A stretch of DNA of 64,000 nt from Pseudomonas fluorescens (GCF_902498195.1 NZ_CABVIY010000006.1:124001-188000); one strand, 5' to 3'. Positions 25,687-34,679 are shown, counted from the first letter of the stretch. The notes: generated from the sequence alone by a model not told the origin. Program-made: numbers and translations.

Positions 25687-27177
25687 TCAGAAGCGCCAGA
25701 TCACGTCGATGAACGCGCGGTGCATGTACGAATCGACTTCCTTGCCGTAGGCGTCGCCCGGCTTGAACACGCCGCCACGCAACCGCACCAGGGCCGAAGG
25801 CTCGTCGATCGACTGGCTCAACGCCGCTGGCAACAGGCCTTGCTTGAAGTACTTGGTGACCACCAGGTCCATTTCCTGCCCCATGTCTTTTTCACCATCG
25901 GCCAGCGGCAGCGAGGTGCTCGACAGCACGGCGCCGGTGACGTCGTCGGTGTCGTTCTGCACGGCGTCGATGCCGTTGCTGCCGACCGGCTTGTTGCCGT
26001 CGACGCGCCAGAATTTGTGGTAGATCAGGCTGGCGTCGTATTCGTCGTTGAGCATCCACGAACCGAACAGCGTCGCGGTTTGCAGGTTGTTCATTTCGCC
26101 ACGGAAGGCCTCGCCGAAACGGTGCACCCGCGAGCGCGTGCCGGTGAAGTTCGAGCGGTTGCTTTCCAGGCCGTTCTGTTCGTAATCGGCGCTGGCACGG
26201 GCGTAGGCCGCACCGACTTGCCATTGCGGATCGAGGCGCAGGCGCACGCCCAGGTCGGTGGCCCAGCCGTCGACATCGCCGCTGTGCTTGGCTTGTGCGG
26301 GCGCGGTGCCATCGGCGTTCAACGGGTTGACCGTGTCGCGGTCGCCGCTCATGCCGGTGATGCTGCCCCAGTAGTTGACGGTATTGGTGTTGCGCCAGTT
26401 ATAGGCGTCGCTGTCGGCGGTGAGGCCGAGCCAGCTGATGTCGCCGTTCTGTTTCTTGTCCAGCGAATCGCTGGCCACACCCGGCTCCGCATAGTCGAGC
26501 TTGCCGTCATCGTGGGTGTGATGACCGCGAATGCCGACCCAGTTACCCGGTGTCCACTGGTAGGCGGCATCGGCGTAGGCGTGCAGGCGGTCCTTGTCCT
26601 TCGGCGCCAGTTCCTTCAGGTCGGTGCGGTACTCGCTGAAGCGTTCGGCGATACCGGCGTTGGCGCGCAGCAGGGTGGTGTCGAAGGTCCAGTTCAGGGC
26701 TTCGATGTTGGTGTCGCGCCATTGGCCGTCGTCGTTGCGCAGGCGTTGGCGACCGAGCTTGAGAATCTCGCCGGGGTAGGGCGTGAAGCCGCTGTAGCCG
26801 ACCCAGAACTCGCGCATCGCCAGGTAGTTTTTCTTGGTCTTGCGATCACCGTTGTCGGTGGTCTGGGTGCCGTCGCTGTCGGACTCTTGCAGGGTGTCGG
26901 TCTCGATGATGTCGGTGGACGTCACGGCCTGGCCCATGGCGTAGGCGCTCCACGCGCCGCTCTCGCCGTAGACCCACGGACGCAGGTCGAGGCCGAGGCC
27001 ATTGACGTCGCCACCGCTCTGGGTGCCGAGGTCGCGGTCGTCTTCGGACTGGCCGGTGATTTTCACGTCCAGGCCGTAATTCCTGGCTTCTTCCGTCATC
27101 GCAGCCAGGGTCGGGCACGACCAGATCAGGGCGAATGTCAGGCCGATACCGGCCTTCATGAATGGATTCAACTTCAT
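25687..27177 (-). CDS. algE: AlgE: outer-membrane alginate export channel
   Basis: 496 residues from the ATG at 27177, which overlaps the algK stop as ATGA. A signal peptide (IGLTFALIWSCPTLAA) precedes EEARNYGLDVKITGQSEDDR. The protein is an 18-strand barrel with many alternating aromatic strands and ends in Phe (DVIWRF), as outer-membrane barrels do. It is the exit pore for alginate and docks with AlgK. Upstream reading in this frame lies inside algK and is not used. Confidence 0.96.
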   Translation of the reverse strand: MKLNPFMKAGIGLTFALIWSCPTLAAMTEEARNYGLDVKITGQSEDDRDLGTQSGGDVNGLGLDLRPWVYGESGAWSAYAMGQAVTSTDIIETDTLQESDSDGTQTTDNGDRKTKKNYLAMREFWVGYSGFTPYPGEILKLGRQRLRNDDGQWRDTNIEALNWTFDTTLLRANAGIAERFSEYRTDLKELAPKDKDRLHAYADAAYQWTPGNWVGIRGHHTHDDGKLDYAEPGVASDSLDKKQNGDISWLGLTADSDAYNWRNTNTVNYWGSITGMSGDRDTVNPLNADGTAPAQAKHSGDVDGWATDLGVRLRLDPQWQVGAAYARASADYEQNGLESNRSNFTGTRSRVHRFGEAFRGEMNNLQTATLFGSWMLNDEYDASLIYHKFWRVDGNKPVGSNGIDAVQNDTDDVTGAVLSSTSLPLADGEKDMGQEMDLVVTKYFKQGLLPAALSQSIDEPSALVRLRGGVFKPGDAYGKEVDSYMHRAFIDVIWRF

Positions 27178-28682
27178 AGGGCTTCCTCGCCGTCTTCTTG
27201 CAGGGCCTGCAGTTGCGGCGTGTTCTGGCTCAAGGCACCGCGCGTCGACTGTTCCTGTTTCAACAGTCGCTGGGCCTGGGCAAGCTGCGCAGGGGGCAGT
27301 TGGGCTTCGAGTGTTTGCGCAAGCTCGGTGGCTTGCGGGGTGTTCTGGGCCTTGGCGAGCTGGCTGAACACGTAGGCATTGAGCGGGTCGGGCTTGGTGC
27401 CTTTGCCTTGGGAAAACAGCTGGGCGATGGCGAAATCGGCGCTGTTCTGGCCGTTGCGCGCAGCGGTCAGCAGGTGATCCAGAGCCTTCTGCGGATAGAC
27501 CTGGCCCAGGTAGCCACGGCGGTAGATCTGGCCGAGGTAGTAATCGGCGGCGACTTCGCGGCCGACGGCTTTCTGGAAATGTTCTTCGGCGACCTTGGCA
27601 TCGGCCGGGACCATCTTGCCTTCGTAGTAGAGCTTGCCCAGCAACAGTTCCGCGCGCGGCTGGTCGGCGGCGCGGCCGTTGTCCAGGTACTTCATCATCT
27701 GGTCGATGTCGCCCAGTTCCGGGAAGTCGTAGATCAGTTGTGCGAGGGTGACCCACGACGCCGGGTAGCCGGGCGCGATGGGTTCGAGCAGCGACTGCGC
27801 GGTTTTTTCGTCGGTCTTGCCCAGGGACGAATCGGCGAGCACGCGAGCGACACTGTCGACACGCTGTGCGGAAACGGTGCCGCGACTGTGGGCGGCCTGC
27901 ATCTGCTTGATCAGCTCGGCCTGTTGTTCCGGCTGGGCTTTTTTCTGATAGACCGTGGCCAGTTCGACATAGCAGATGTCGGTGCTGTTGAGCGCGGCCT
28001 TGCAGATGGTTTCCACGTCATCCAGGTGCTGGTCGTAGGTGCCCTGGGTGCGGTACAGCAGCACTTGCGCCAGGCCCGCTTCCGGCTTGCCTTCGGCACG
28101 CCATTGGCTGATCTGCTTCTGCGCGTCGACCTCGGGGAAACTGTGCGGGTATTGCAGGTACAGCATGGCCAACGGGATCAAGGTATTGCCTTCGCCAGCG
28201 GCGGAAGCCTTTTTCAACAGGCCTTCGGCTTCGTGGTGCTCGGCTTCGGTGGCGCCGGGCTTGGCCACCAGCAAACGGCCGAGACGCGCCTGGGCACGGG
28301 GCGAAACGCTGGCGGCGGCGCGATAAGTCGCCTCGGCCTGTTTCATCTGCGCCGGATCGCGGCTGTCGACCTGAAGATCGGCCAGGCCGACCTGGGCCTC
28401 GCTGTAGCCCAGGTCCGCCAGTTGCTGATAGTTCGCCGCGGCGGTGGCGGTGTCGCCCCGCTTGAGGGCTTCGTTGGCCAGGCGCTGGTCGGGCAGGCCG
28501 GCGCAACCGGCGAGGCTCACCGCCAATGCCAAGGCACACACAGACCCCATGTGGGAGCGGGCTTGCTCGCGAAAGCGGTGTGTCAGACTGCATGTGTTCT
28601 GAATGTTGAATTGCATTCGCGAGCAAGCCCGCTCCCACAGGGGCTGCGGTGTGTTCAGGATAGGTGGAGTCGTCACAGGCAT
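27174..28682 (-). CDS. algK: AlgK: outer-membrane TPR lipoprotein, with a REP element inside its signal region
   Basis: 502 codons from the ATG at 28682, which has GGAGG just upstream. The mature lipoprotein starts at Cys60 (lipobox SLAGC, then AGLPDQRLANEALKRGD). About 443 mature residues follow, made of Sel1/TPR repeats (GDTATAAANYQQLADLGYSEAQ and others). AlgK anchors in the outer membrane and assembles AlgE with AlgX. The oddity is codons 15-44: they are a complete 90-base REP pair read in frame (LWERACSR ... FREQARSH), between a short native leader (MPVTTPPILNTPQP) and the hydrophobic core (GSVCALALAVSLAG). The signal is thus about 59 residues, roughly twice normal. Translation could also begin at ATG 28616 or 28550, the latter giving a 15-residue signal without basic residues. 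Confidence 0.94.
   Translation of the reverse strand: MPVTTPPILNTPQPLWERACSRMQFNIQNTCSLTHRFREQARSHMGSVCALALAVSLAGCAGLPDQRLANEALKRGDTATAAANYQQLADLGYSEAQVGLADLQVDSRDPAQMKQAEATYRAAASVSPRAQARLGRLLVAKPGATEAEHHEAEGLLKKASAAGEGNTLIPLAMLYLQYPHSFPEVDAQKQISQWRAEGKPEAGLAQVLLYRTQGTYDQHLDDVETICKAALNSTDICYVELATVYQKKAQPEQQAELIKQMQAAHSRGTVSAQRVDSVARVLADSSLGKTDEKTAQSLLEPIAPGYPASWVTLAQLIYDFPELGDIDQMMKYLDNGRAADQPRAELLLGKLYYEGKMVPADAKVAEEHFQKAVGREVAADYYLGQIYRRGYLGQVYPQKALDHLLTAARNGQNSADFAIAQLFSQGKGTKPDPLNAYVFSQLAKAQNTPQATELAQTLEAQLPPAQLAQAQRLLKQEQSTRGALSQNTPQLQALQEDGEEAL
28550..28639. repeat. REP inverted pair inserted in frame in the algK 5' coding region
   Basis: TGTGGGAGCGGGCTTGCTCG and its complement span exactly 90 bases, equal to 30 codons. 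Both arms and the spacer lack stop codons in the algK frame. Elsewhere in the window every complete copy of this family is intergenic. Confidence 0.93.
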
Positions 28683-28691
28683 GTCCTCCGG

Positions 28692-29861
28692 TTACAGACC
28701 AGCCGCCATGGCTTTGTCGATCAGCCAGTTCAGGTTCGGGCCACGGTCGCTGTTCACTTCCACCGGGCGACCGGCGAGGTTGCTGTCCAGGGCTTCGTCC
28801 GGCTGGATCAGGACGCGGATGTCGGACGACAGGTCGGCGCTTTTCAGGCTGGTGCTGCTGACGATCTTGCCGGTGCGGGTCTTGTCTTCGCCGGCGATCT
28901 GGAAGCGCACGGCGGTGCCGGGCAACACGTCGCCGAACTGACGGTAGGAGAAGCGTGCCTCGACATTGGCTTCGGTGTTGCGCGGCACCAGCTGGAAGAT
29001 CACGTCGCCCTTGCTGGCGTACTGGCCGTCGGCGACCATTTGCTGGGCCACGGTGCAATCGCACGGCGACGTCAGGGTGCCGGTCATTTGCTTGCCGAAC
29101 AGCTCTTCAACCTTGGCCGGGGCCAGTTGATCGTCTTCCAGGTGACCCTTGAGGACGTCGAGCATGCTGGTGCTGAAGGTCGCCAGCGGTGCGCCTTTGG
29201 CGGCTACGCCGTCGGCTTTGACCAGGCTCTGCACGGTGCCGTCGCGGGGCATGGTGATGTTCACGCCCGGTACGCTGACCAGGCCGGCCTGGGCGTGGCT
29301 GACGAAGTACATGCCGTACACCGATTTGAAGATGAAACCGAACGCGGCCAGGCCCACCACGAAAATCCCCAGGCTGAAGGTCACGGCCTTCATCCGCCCC
29401 ATCGCACTCATGCCATGGCCGCCGTCCTTGACCTTGCGCGCCTTGGTGAAGTTGTCGCGCTGCAGGGTCGCCAGCACTTCGCCGATGCTGACGATGTCGC
29501 CGGCCAGGTGCGAGGTGATCAGGTGGCGCAGGGTGGAGATGTCTTGCTGTTCCAGGTTCTGGAACTGGCAACCGGCACGACCGGTCTGGCGATCGTAGGA
29601 GCGCACTTGCAGTTCGACGTCCATGGCCAGGCCGAGGTTGTCGATCACGAATTGCAGGCGAGCCTTGTACACGTCGCCGGTCTTGAGCGGCAGCTGACCG
29701 GCATTGAAGGCCAGGCCGCCGGCGGAGAGGTCGATCACTCGCGCCTCGACCGGCGTGCGGTCGGGACCGAAGAAACGCAGCTTGGCCGGGATTTTCACCC
29801 GGGCGTGCTGGCGCTGGGCTTCGGATTCATGCACTACGTTGGCGTTGACGGCGGTATTCAT
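28692..29861 (-). CDS. alg44: Alg44: c-di-GMP-binding subunit of the alginate polymerase
   Basis: 389 residues. An N-terminal PilZ domain has the c-di-GMP motifs RQHAR (residues 17-21) and DLSAGGLAF (about 44-52). A single membrane helix (VTFSLGIFVVGLAAFGFIF) follows, then a periplasmic adaptor-like domain resembling membrane fusion proteins. Binding of c-di-GMP to PilZ switches on Alg8. Both PilZ motifs are intact, so polymerisation should depend on c-di-GMP. The gap to algK is 9 bases. Confidence 0.97.
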   Translation of the reverse strand: MNTAVNANVVHESEAQRQHARVKIPAKLRFFGPDRTPVEARVIDLSAGGLAFNAGQLPLKTGDVYKARLQFVIDNLGLAMDVELQVRSYDRQTGRAGCQFQNLEQQDISTLRHLITSHLAGDIVSIGEVLATLQRDNFTKARKVKDGGHGMSAMGRMKAVTFSLGIFVVGLAAFGFIFKSVYGMYFVSHAQAGLVSVPGVNITMPRDGTVQSLVKADGVAAKGAPLATFSTSMLDVLKGHLEDDQLAPAKVEELFGKQMTGTLTSPCDCTVAQQMVADGQYASKGDVIFQLVPRNTEANVEARFSYRQFGDVLPGTAVRFQIAGEDKTRTGKIVSSTSLKSADLSSDIRVLIQPDEALDSNLAGRPVEVNSDRGPNLNWLIDKAMAAGL

Positions 29862-29897
29862 AAGGGCGGTTTCCTTGTTAATTCAATAAGGGGGCGG

Positions 29898-31379
29898 TCA
29901 GACCATCATCAGCAGCACGGCGACGAAAATGCTGCCGGCGGAGAAGGTCATGGTCCGAGACGACCAGGTGTTGAACCAACGTTGAAAGCTGGCGAGATCA
30001 CGGGTCAGGGAAGTGGGCTGGCGAGTCCAGGACTGTTGGTCGAGGCGGAAGAACACGTAGATCTTCACCAGCGCGCCGACGATCTGGTTGTAATAGAGAA
30101 TCAGCGGGTAAGCCGGACCGATCCGGTGGCCGGAGCAGGACAGCAGCAGGGTCAGGATCAGGCGGGTGATGCCGATCCACAGCAGGTACGCCAGGATGAA
30201 CGCGGTGCCGTACTTGAAGCTGGCGATCAGTGCCACGGTCAGGCCCAGCAGGGAGGTCCACATCGACACGCGCTGATCGAACAACACCACCGAGGTGAAC
30301 GCACCGAGGCGTTTGATCCCCAGGCCCAGGGCGCGGGAGTTCTGCCGCAGGTTGTTGCCATACCAGCGGAACATCAGTTTGCGACTGGCCTTGATGAAGC
30401 TCTTTTCCGGCGGGTGCTCGACCGTGTTGATCGCGGCGTCGGGCACGTAGAAGGTGTCGTAGCCCAGGCGCATCAGGCTGAACCAGCTGGACTTGTCGTC
30501 ACCGGTCAGGAACTTGAAACGACCCAGGCGCCAGTGTTGCAGCGAGTCGCTTTCCACGTCGGCGATGAATTCCGGGTTGGTGACCACGGTGGCACGGAAC
30601 ACCGACATCCGCCCGGTCATGGTCAGCACGCGCTTGGACAGTGCCATCGAGCACATGTTGATGTGACGCTGGGCGAAACGCAGCTTGTGCCATTCGCTCA
30701 TGATGTAGCCACCGCGCACTTCGCAGAACTCGTTGGTGGTCAGGCCGCCGACGTTGCCGAACAGCTGGAACCACGGCACGGTCTTGCGCACCACGCCTTC
30801 GCCGAGCACGGTGTCGCCATCGATCACGGCCACCACGGCGCGGTCATCCGGCAGGTGACGGGAGATGGCGCGAAAACCGAAGGCCAGGCCATCGCGTTTG
30901 CCGGTGCCGGGAATGCGCACGAAGTCGAGCTTCACCCGGGCAGGCGGATTCATCCGGCTCCACAGGCTCTTGACCAGCAGTTCATCGGACATTTCGACGA
31001 TGGAGCAGACGATGGTGGTCGGCAGCTCGCAGTCGATCGCTTCGCGGATCACCGAGCTGTAGACCTGCGCGGTGGTCAGCGCGTCGATACGGAAACTGGT
31101 GACCATCAGGAACACGTGGGACGGGTCCGCCGCCTTGCCCAGCTTGCGCACTTTGCGCCGCAGGTGCGGATAGACCACGTACAGAAACAGCATGCCGCGC
31201 AGAAAGTGCGTGGCACCCATCGAGTAGCGCCAGATTCCGACGATACCGATCAGGAAAATGAAGTCCTTCGACTCGGAGTCGAACGTGGACACAGGCAACG
31301 CCATCGCGATGCCCATCAGTAAACTGAGATAAAACAGCCAACCGGCGGCCTGGAGGAGGCCGTGCTTTAGCCTGTGCAT
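29898..31379 (-). CDS. alg8: Alg8: alginate polymerase glycosyltransferase
   Basis: 493 residues from the ATG at 31379 (MHRLKHGLLQAAGWLF); an in-frame ATG three codons earlier is too close to its possible ribosome site. It is an inner-membrane family 2 glycosyltransferase with N-terminal helices and a cytoplasmic catalytic domain. Key motifs are VVAVIDGDTVLGEG (substrate Asp residues), FIADVESDSLQHW and the processive QXXRW-like RKLMFRWYGNN. C-terminal helices follow. It polymerises GDP-mannuronate into polymannuronate while exporting it, together with Alg44. Confidence 0.97.
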   Translation of the reverse strand: MHRLKHGLLQAAGWLFYLSLLMGIAMALPVSTFDSESKDFIFLIGIVGIWRYSMGATHFLRGMLFLYVVYPHLRRKVRKLGKAADPSHVFLMVTSFRIDALTTAQVYSSVIREAIDCELPTTIVCSIVEMSDELLVKSLWSRMNPPARVKLDFVRIPGTGKRDGLAFGFRAISRHLPDDRAVVAVIDGDTVLGEGVVRKTVPWFQLFGNVGGLTTNEFCEVRGGYIMSEWHKLRFAQRHINMCSMALSKRVLTMTGRMSVFRATVVTNPEFIADVESDSLQHWRLGRFKFLTGDDKSSWFSLMRLGYDTFYVPDAAINTVEHPPEKSFIKASRKLMFRWYGNNLRQNSRALGLGIKRLGAFTSVVLFDQRVSMWTSLLGLTVALIASFKYGTAFILAYLLWIGITRLILTLLLSCSGHRIGPAYPLILYYNQIVGALVKIYVFFRLDQQSWTRQPTSLTRDLASFQRWFNTWSSRTMTFSAGSIFVAVLLMMV

Positions 31380-31474
31380 AATCTGCATCCGTCTCGATCT
31401 CGGGCGAAGCCCGAATGGGTTAAGGCAGGCTTGTAAAAACTGGCGCCACCCGGTTTGGATAACGCCAGAATCCC

Positions 31475-31580
31475 TGTAGGAGCTGCCGAGTGAAACGAGG
31501 CTGCGATCTTTTGATCTTTCGCCCGGGATTCAAGTGGACCTGGAAAGATCGCCGCCTCGTTTCACTCGACAGCTCCTACA
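31475..31580. repeat. REP inverted pair with extended arms between algD and alg8
   Basis: Arms begin TGTAGGAGCTGCC and end in GATC like the copies at 9434 and 40011. Both also carry an extra GAGTGAAACGAG block, complementary between the arms. The centre is about 30 bases. Confidence 0.85.
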
Positions 31581-31603
31581 AAGGGTTCACGCAGCTGTCT
31601 GCG

Positions 31604-32920
31604 TTACCAGCAGATACCTTCAGCACGGCTGACGGTGCTGGTGGCCTTGGACATGAAGCCGACCAGGTCGATCACTTGCTTGCCGTGCGGGACGTCCTTG
31701 ACCAGGGCGCGGAATTTCTCGTCACGGTTGCCGAGGATGATCACGTCGGAGTTGTTGATCACCGCGTCGAAGTCGGAATCGAGCAAGGACGAAACGTGGG
31801 GGATCTTCGACTCGATGTAGTCTTTGTTCGCGCCGTGGACACGGGCGTACTCGACGTTGCTGTCGTAGATTTTCAGGTCGAAACCCTTGCCGATCAGCAT
31901 TTCCGCCAGGTCAACCAGCGGGCTTTCACGCAGGTCGTCGGTGCCGGCCTTGAAGCTCAGGCCCAGCAGGGCGACTTTGCGCTTGTCGTGGCTGTTGACG
32001 ATGTCGAAGGCGTTCTGCACCTGGGACTCGTTGCTGCGCATCAGCGAGTTGAGCAGCGGGGCTTCGACATCCAGGGAGCCGGCGCGGTAGGTCAGGGCGC
32101 GCACGTCCTTTGGCAGGCAGGAACCGCCGAAGGCGAAGCCCGGGCGCATGTAGTACTGGGACAGGTTCAGGGTCTTGTCCTGGCAGACCACGTCCATCAC
32201 TTCGCGACCGTCGACGCCAACCGCCTTGGCGATGTTGCCGATCTCATTGGCGAAGGTCACCTTGGTGGCGTGCCACACGTTGCAGGTGTACTTGATCATC
32301 TCGGCAACGGCGATGTCCTTGCGGATGATCGGTGCGTCGAGTTCTTCGTACAGCGATTGCAGGACGTCGCCCGAGGCCTTGTCGAACTCGCCGATGACCG
32401 TCATTGGCGGCTGGTCGTAGTCGGCGATGGCGGTGCTTTCGCGCAGGAACTCAGGGTTCACGGCAACACCGAAGTCGACGCCGGCTTTCTTGCCGGAGCA
32501 ATCTTCGAGGATCGGGATGACCACGTTGGCCACGGTGCCCGGCAACACGGTGCTGCGCACCACGATGGTGTGGCGGGTGGATTTGTCACGCAGGACAAAA
32601 CCGATCTCGCGGCACACGGCCTCGATGTAGTTCAGTTCCAGGTCGCCGTTCTTCTTGCTCGGCGTACCGACGCAGATCATCGACAGGTCAGTGTCGCGAA
32701 TCGCCTCGGCGAAGTTGGTAGTACCGCGCAGTCGGCCCGTCTGAATACCTTGCGCCAACAGTTCGCCCAGACCCGGTTCAACGATCGGCGATTTGCCTGC
32801 GTTGATCATATCGATCTTGTCTTTGGCAACATCGACGCCAACCACGTCATGGCCCCGTGCAGACAGGCAACCGGCACAGACAGCGCCCACGTAACCCAAA
32901 CCAAATATGCTGATGCGCAT
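31604..32920 (-). CDS. algD: AlgD: GDP-mannose 6-dehydrogenase
   Basis: 438 residues. The N-terminal Rossmann domain opens with ISIFGLGYVGAVCAGCLSA. The catalytic Cys lies in AFGGSCLPKDVRALTYRA, and a C-terminal UDP-sugar-dehydrogenase-like domain follows (LSFKAGTDDLRESPLVDLA). It oxidises GDP-mannose to GDP-mannuronic acid with NAD+, the committed step of alginate synthesis. It is the first gene of the operon. AGAGG lies about 9 bases before the ATG at 32920, and a long leader and promoter region lies upstream. Confidence 0.98.
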   Translation of the reverse strand: MRISIFGLGYVGAVCAGCLSARGHDVVGVDVAKDKIDMINAGKSPIVEPGLGELLAQGIQTGRLRGTTNFAEAIRDTDLSMICVGTPSKKNGDLELNYIEAVCREIGFVLRDKSTRHTIVVRSTVLPGTVANVVIPILEDCSGKKAGVDFGVAVNPEFLRESTAIADYDQPPMTVIGEFDKASGDVLQSLYEELDAPIIRKDIAVAEMIKYTCNVWHATKVTFANEIGNIAKAVGVDGREVMDVVCQDKTLNLSQYYMRPGFAFGGSCLPKDVRALTYRAGSLDVEAPLLNSLMRSNESQVQNAFDIVNSHDKRKVALLGLSFKAGTDDLRESPLVDLAEMLIGKGFDLKIYDSNVEYARVHGANKDYIESKIPHVSSLLDSDFDAVINNSDVIILGNRDEKFRALVKDVPHGKQVIDLVGFMSKATSTVSRAEGICW

Positions 32921-33392
32921 CGCAAATTACCTCTGTGTTTATCAAGCCATTAGATGGCCGGAGTTAATGGTGTTCAGCGGTGATAGTGCACTCGCAAGTG
33001 CGTCTTGCAGGCGCAACAATGCCGTGTAGTGGCATATAAGTTACGAGTGTCTAAATAAGTGCACTCAAAGTGTGCTTAACCAGGGCTTATTGTTATGACT
33101 TGCCTTGTTATGCAGCCGATCCTCTTCTCAGAAGATATTCGTGCAAGTGTCCTGCGCGCTCGATGCCAGGCCGCAGGCCTGTAAAATCAAGCGGTTGGGT
33201 GCTCAGCGGAGCACGTTATAGGGGCGCTGCCTTGGCCCTGTAGGGGATAGTCTTCATCGGTTATCTCCTGTCCTTTGTGTGTTGCCCAAATCAGGGATTA
33301 GTCCGCGAAAGTTGATGGTGCAACTTCGCTACATGAATCTCTGCTCTGCGTAAGTTATCTCCTACAACCTCTGTGAGAATCGTTACCGGTGG

Positions 33393-33419
33393 TATGAGCG
33401 GTGCATTCGGACATAGTTC
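33393..33419 (-). promoter_or_regulatory. Candidate AlgU (sigma-22/RpoE) promoter of algD
   Basis: On the minus strand GAACTA, 16 bases, then TCATA. This matches 5 of 6 bases of the AlgU -35 (GAACTT) and has an acceptable -10 (consensus TCTGA). Transcription would start near 33386, leaving a leader of about 465 bases. A long algD leader is also known in P. aeruginosa. Confidence 0.45.
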
Positions 33420-33544
33420 CGATCCGGAGATCGCGATTTCTGAAATTTCTTGAAATATTGACAAAGATGGCACTGCTCTCAAATTGATAGCACTTGCCGT
33501 TTCGCCCTTTATATATAGGCGGATTATCCGAAGGGATAGTTATT

Positions 33545-33578
33545 TGCCACTACCGATAAAATTTTTCAGTGCCACTAC
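33545..33578. repeat. Direct repeats TGCCACTAC, 25 bases apart, upstream of the algD promoter
   Basis: TGCCACTAC occurs at 33545-33553 and 33570-33578 in the same orientation, in an A/T-rich setting about 130-160 bases upstream of the candidate -35. Two and a half helical turns separate them. They could be activator sites; no protein is assigned. Confidence 0.45.
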
Positions 33579-33730
33579 TGAAAAAAATGATCGAAGTCGA
33601 GTGAAAGTATCGTTAGAAAATTGACTAATGTAATTTTGGCGCCATAAAAATGGCGGATTTGGCGAGGAATGTGGGGTGGATCAATGAGTCGACGCCGACC
33701 GAATGGACGGTCGCGCGCCGACCGGGTGGA

Positions 33731-34510
33731 TCACTCGGGTGCGTGATCGCGAAGGAAGACCAGGTTGTCCGGTTTCGACTGCTCGCTGCTGTAGCGATAG
33801 CCCTGTGCATCGAACTGCTTGAGGGTATCCGGGTCGTTGATGCGCTCTTCAATGACGAAGCGACTCATCAGGCCCCGGGCCTTTTTCGCGTAGAAGCTGA
33901 TGATTTTGTACTGGCCGTTTTTCAGGTCCTTGAACTCGGTATTGATGATGCGCGCGTTCAGGTCCTTGCGCTTGACCGCCGAGAAGTACTCGTTGGAGGC
34001 CAGGTTCAGCAGCACGTCGTCGCCCTGGTCGGCCAGGGCTTCGTTCAGCCACTCGCTGATGCGCGAACCCCAGAACGCATACAAGTCCTTGCCCCGGGCG
34101 TTGGCCAGTTTGGTGCCCATTTCCAGGCGGTATGGCTGCATCAGGTCCAGTGGGCGCAGCAGGCCGTACAGGCCCGAGAGCATGCGCAAATGTTGCTGGG
34201 CGTAATCAAAGTCGGCTTCGCTGAAGGTTTGCGCATTCAGCCCGGTGTACACATCGCCCTTAAAGGCCAGCAACGCCTGCTTGGCGTTTTCCGGGGTGAA
34301 GGCTGGGGTCCAGCTGCCGAAACGCGCGGCGTTGAGCCCGCCGATCTTGTCGGAGACGTGCATCAACTCGCTGATCTGCGCGGGCGTCAGGTCGCGCAAT
34401 TGCAGGATCAGTTCCTGGGAATGGTCGAGGTACTGCGGCTGGGTAAAGCGCTGGGTCGCCGGCGGTGTTTCGTAATCGAGGGTCTTGGCGGGTGAAATCA
34501 CCATCAGCAT
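33731..34510 (-). CDS. yaaA: YaaA: peroxide-stress protein (DUF328)
   Basis: 259 residues, full length for the family. It starts LMVISPAKTLDYE, the YaaA signature, and contains LRMLSGLYGLLRPLDLMQPYRLEMG and ends with the FYAKKARGLMSRFVIE motif. YaaA lowers intracellular free iron and protects DNA and protein during peroxide stress in E. coli. The ATG at 34510 has GGAG 8 bases upstream. It is divergent from the deacetylase gene at 34680. Confidence 0.96.
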   Translation of the reverse strand: MLMVISPAKTLDYETPPATQRFTQPQYLDHSQELILQLRDLTPAQISELMHVSDKIGGLNAARFGSWTPAFTPENAKQALLAFKGDVYTGLNAQTFSEADFDYAQQHLRMLSGLYGLLRPLDLMQPYRLEMGTKLANARGKDLYAFWGSRISEWLNEALADQGDDVLLNLASNEYFSAVKRKDLNARIINTEFKDLKNGQYKIISFYAKKARGLMSRFVIEERINDPDTLKQFDAQGYRYSSEQSKPDNLVFLRDHAPE

Positions 34511-34679
34511 GAAGTCGTCTCCTTTAATCGTGGGGGCGATTCTAGGGGGTTGGGGATGTTGACTCCAGCTATCGGTGCGATAGGTGATCGGTGGCTACCC
34601 ACAGGGGATGTGTGTGGCTGCGGGAATATGTGGCGTATCAGCTATAGTGCCGCGCGGGTTTTGTTATGGAGACATCCCA

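Larger units (their letters stand above)
32921..33730 (-). promoter_or_regulatory. algD upstream control region, about 800 bases without a gene
   Basis: This stretch between algD and yaaA is clearly richer in A and T than its surroundings and contains no convincing coding frame. It holds the candidate AlgU promoter (33393-33419) and a leader of about 465 bases. Two small hairpins lie in the leader (GCACT-CGCA-AGTGC near 32987-33001 and TAAGTGCACT-CAA-AGTGTGCTTA near 33056-33078). Upstream of the promoter are direct repeats of TGCCACTAC and runs of A/T suited to bending. In P. aeruginosa this region binds AlgR, AmrZ and other factors far upstream of the start; equivalent sites here cannot be assigned with certainty. 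Confidence 0.7.

Noticed and set aside
28640..28682. The leader MPVTTPPILNTPQP of algK as a spurious upstream extension
   Set aside because: GGAGG lies directly before its ATG, and the gap after alg44 is only 9 bases, so it is kept as the probable native start.
27198..31322. A 1374-codon open frame on the plus strand across algK, alg44 and alg8
   Set aside because: It is exactly antisense to three clearly recognised genes, has no ribosome site or signal, and its composition is that of reverse-complemented high-GC codons.
33291..33482. Possible 63-codon gene in the algD upstream region
   Set aside because: No ribosome site or recognisable motif, and the candidate algD promoter lies inside it.
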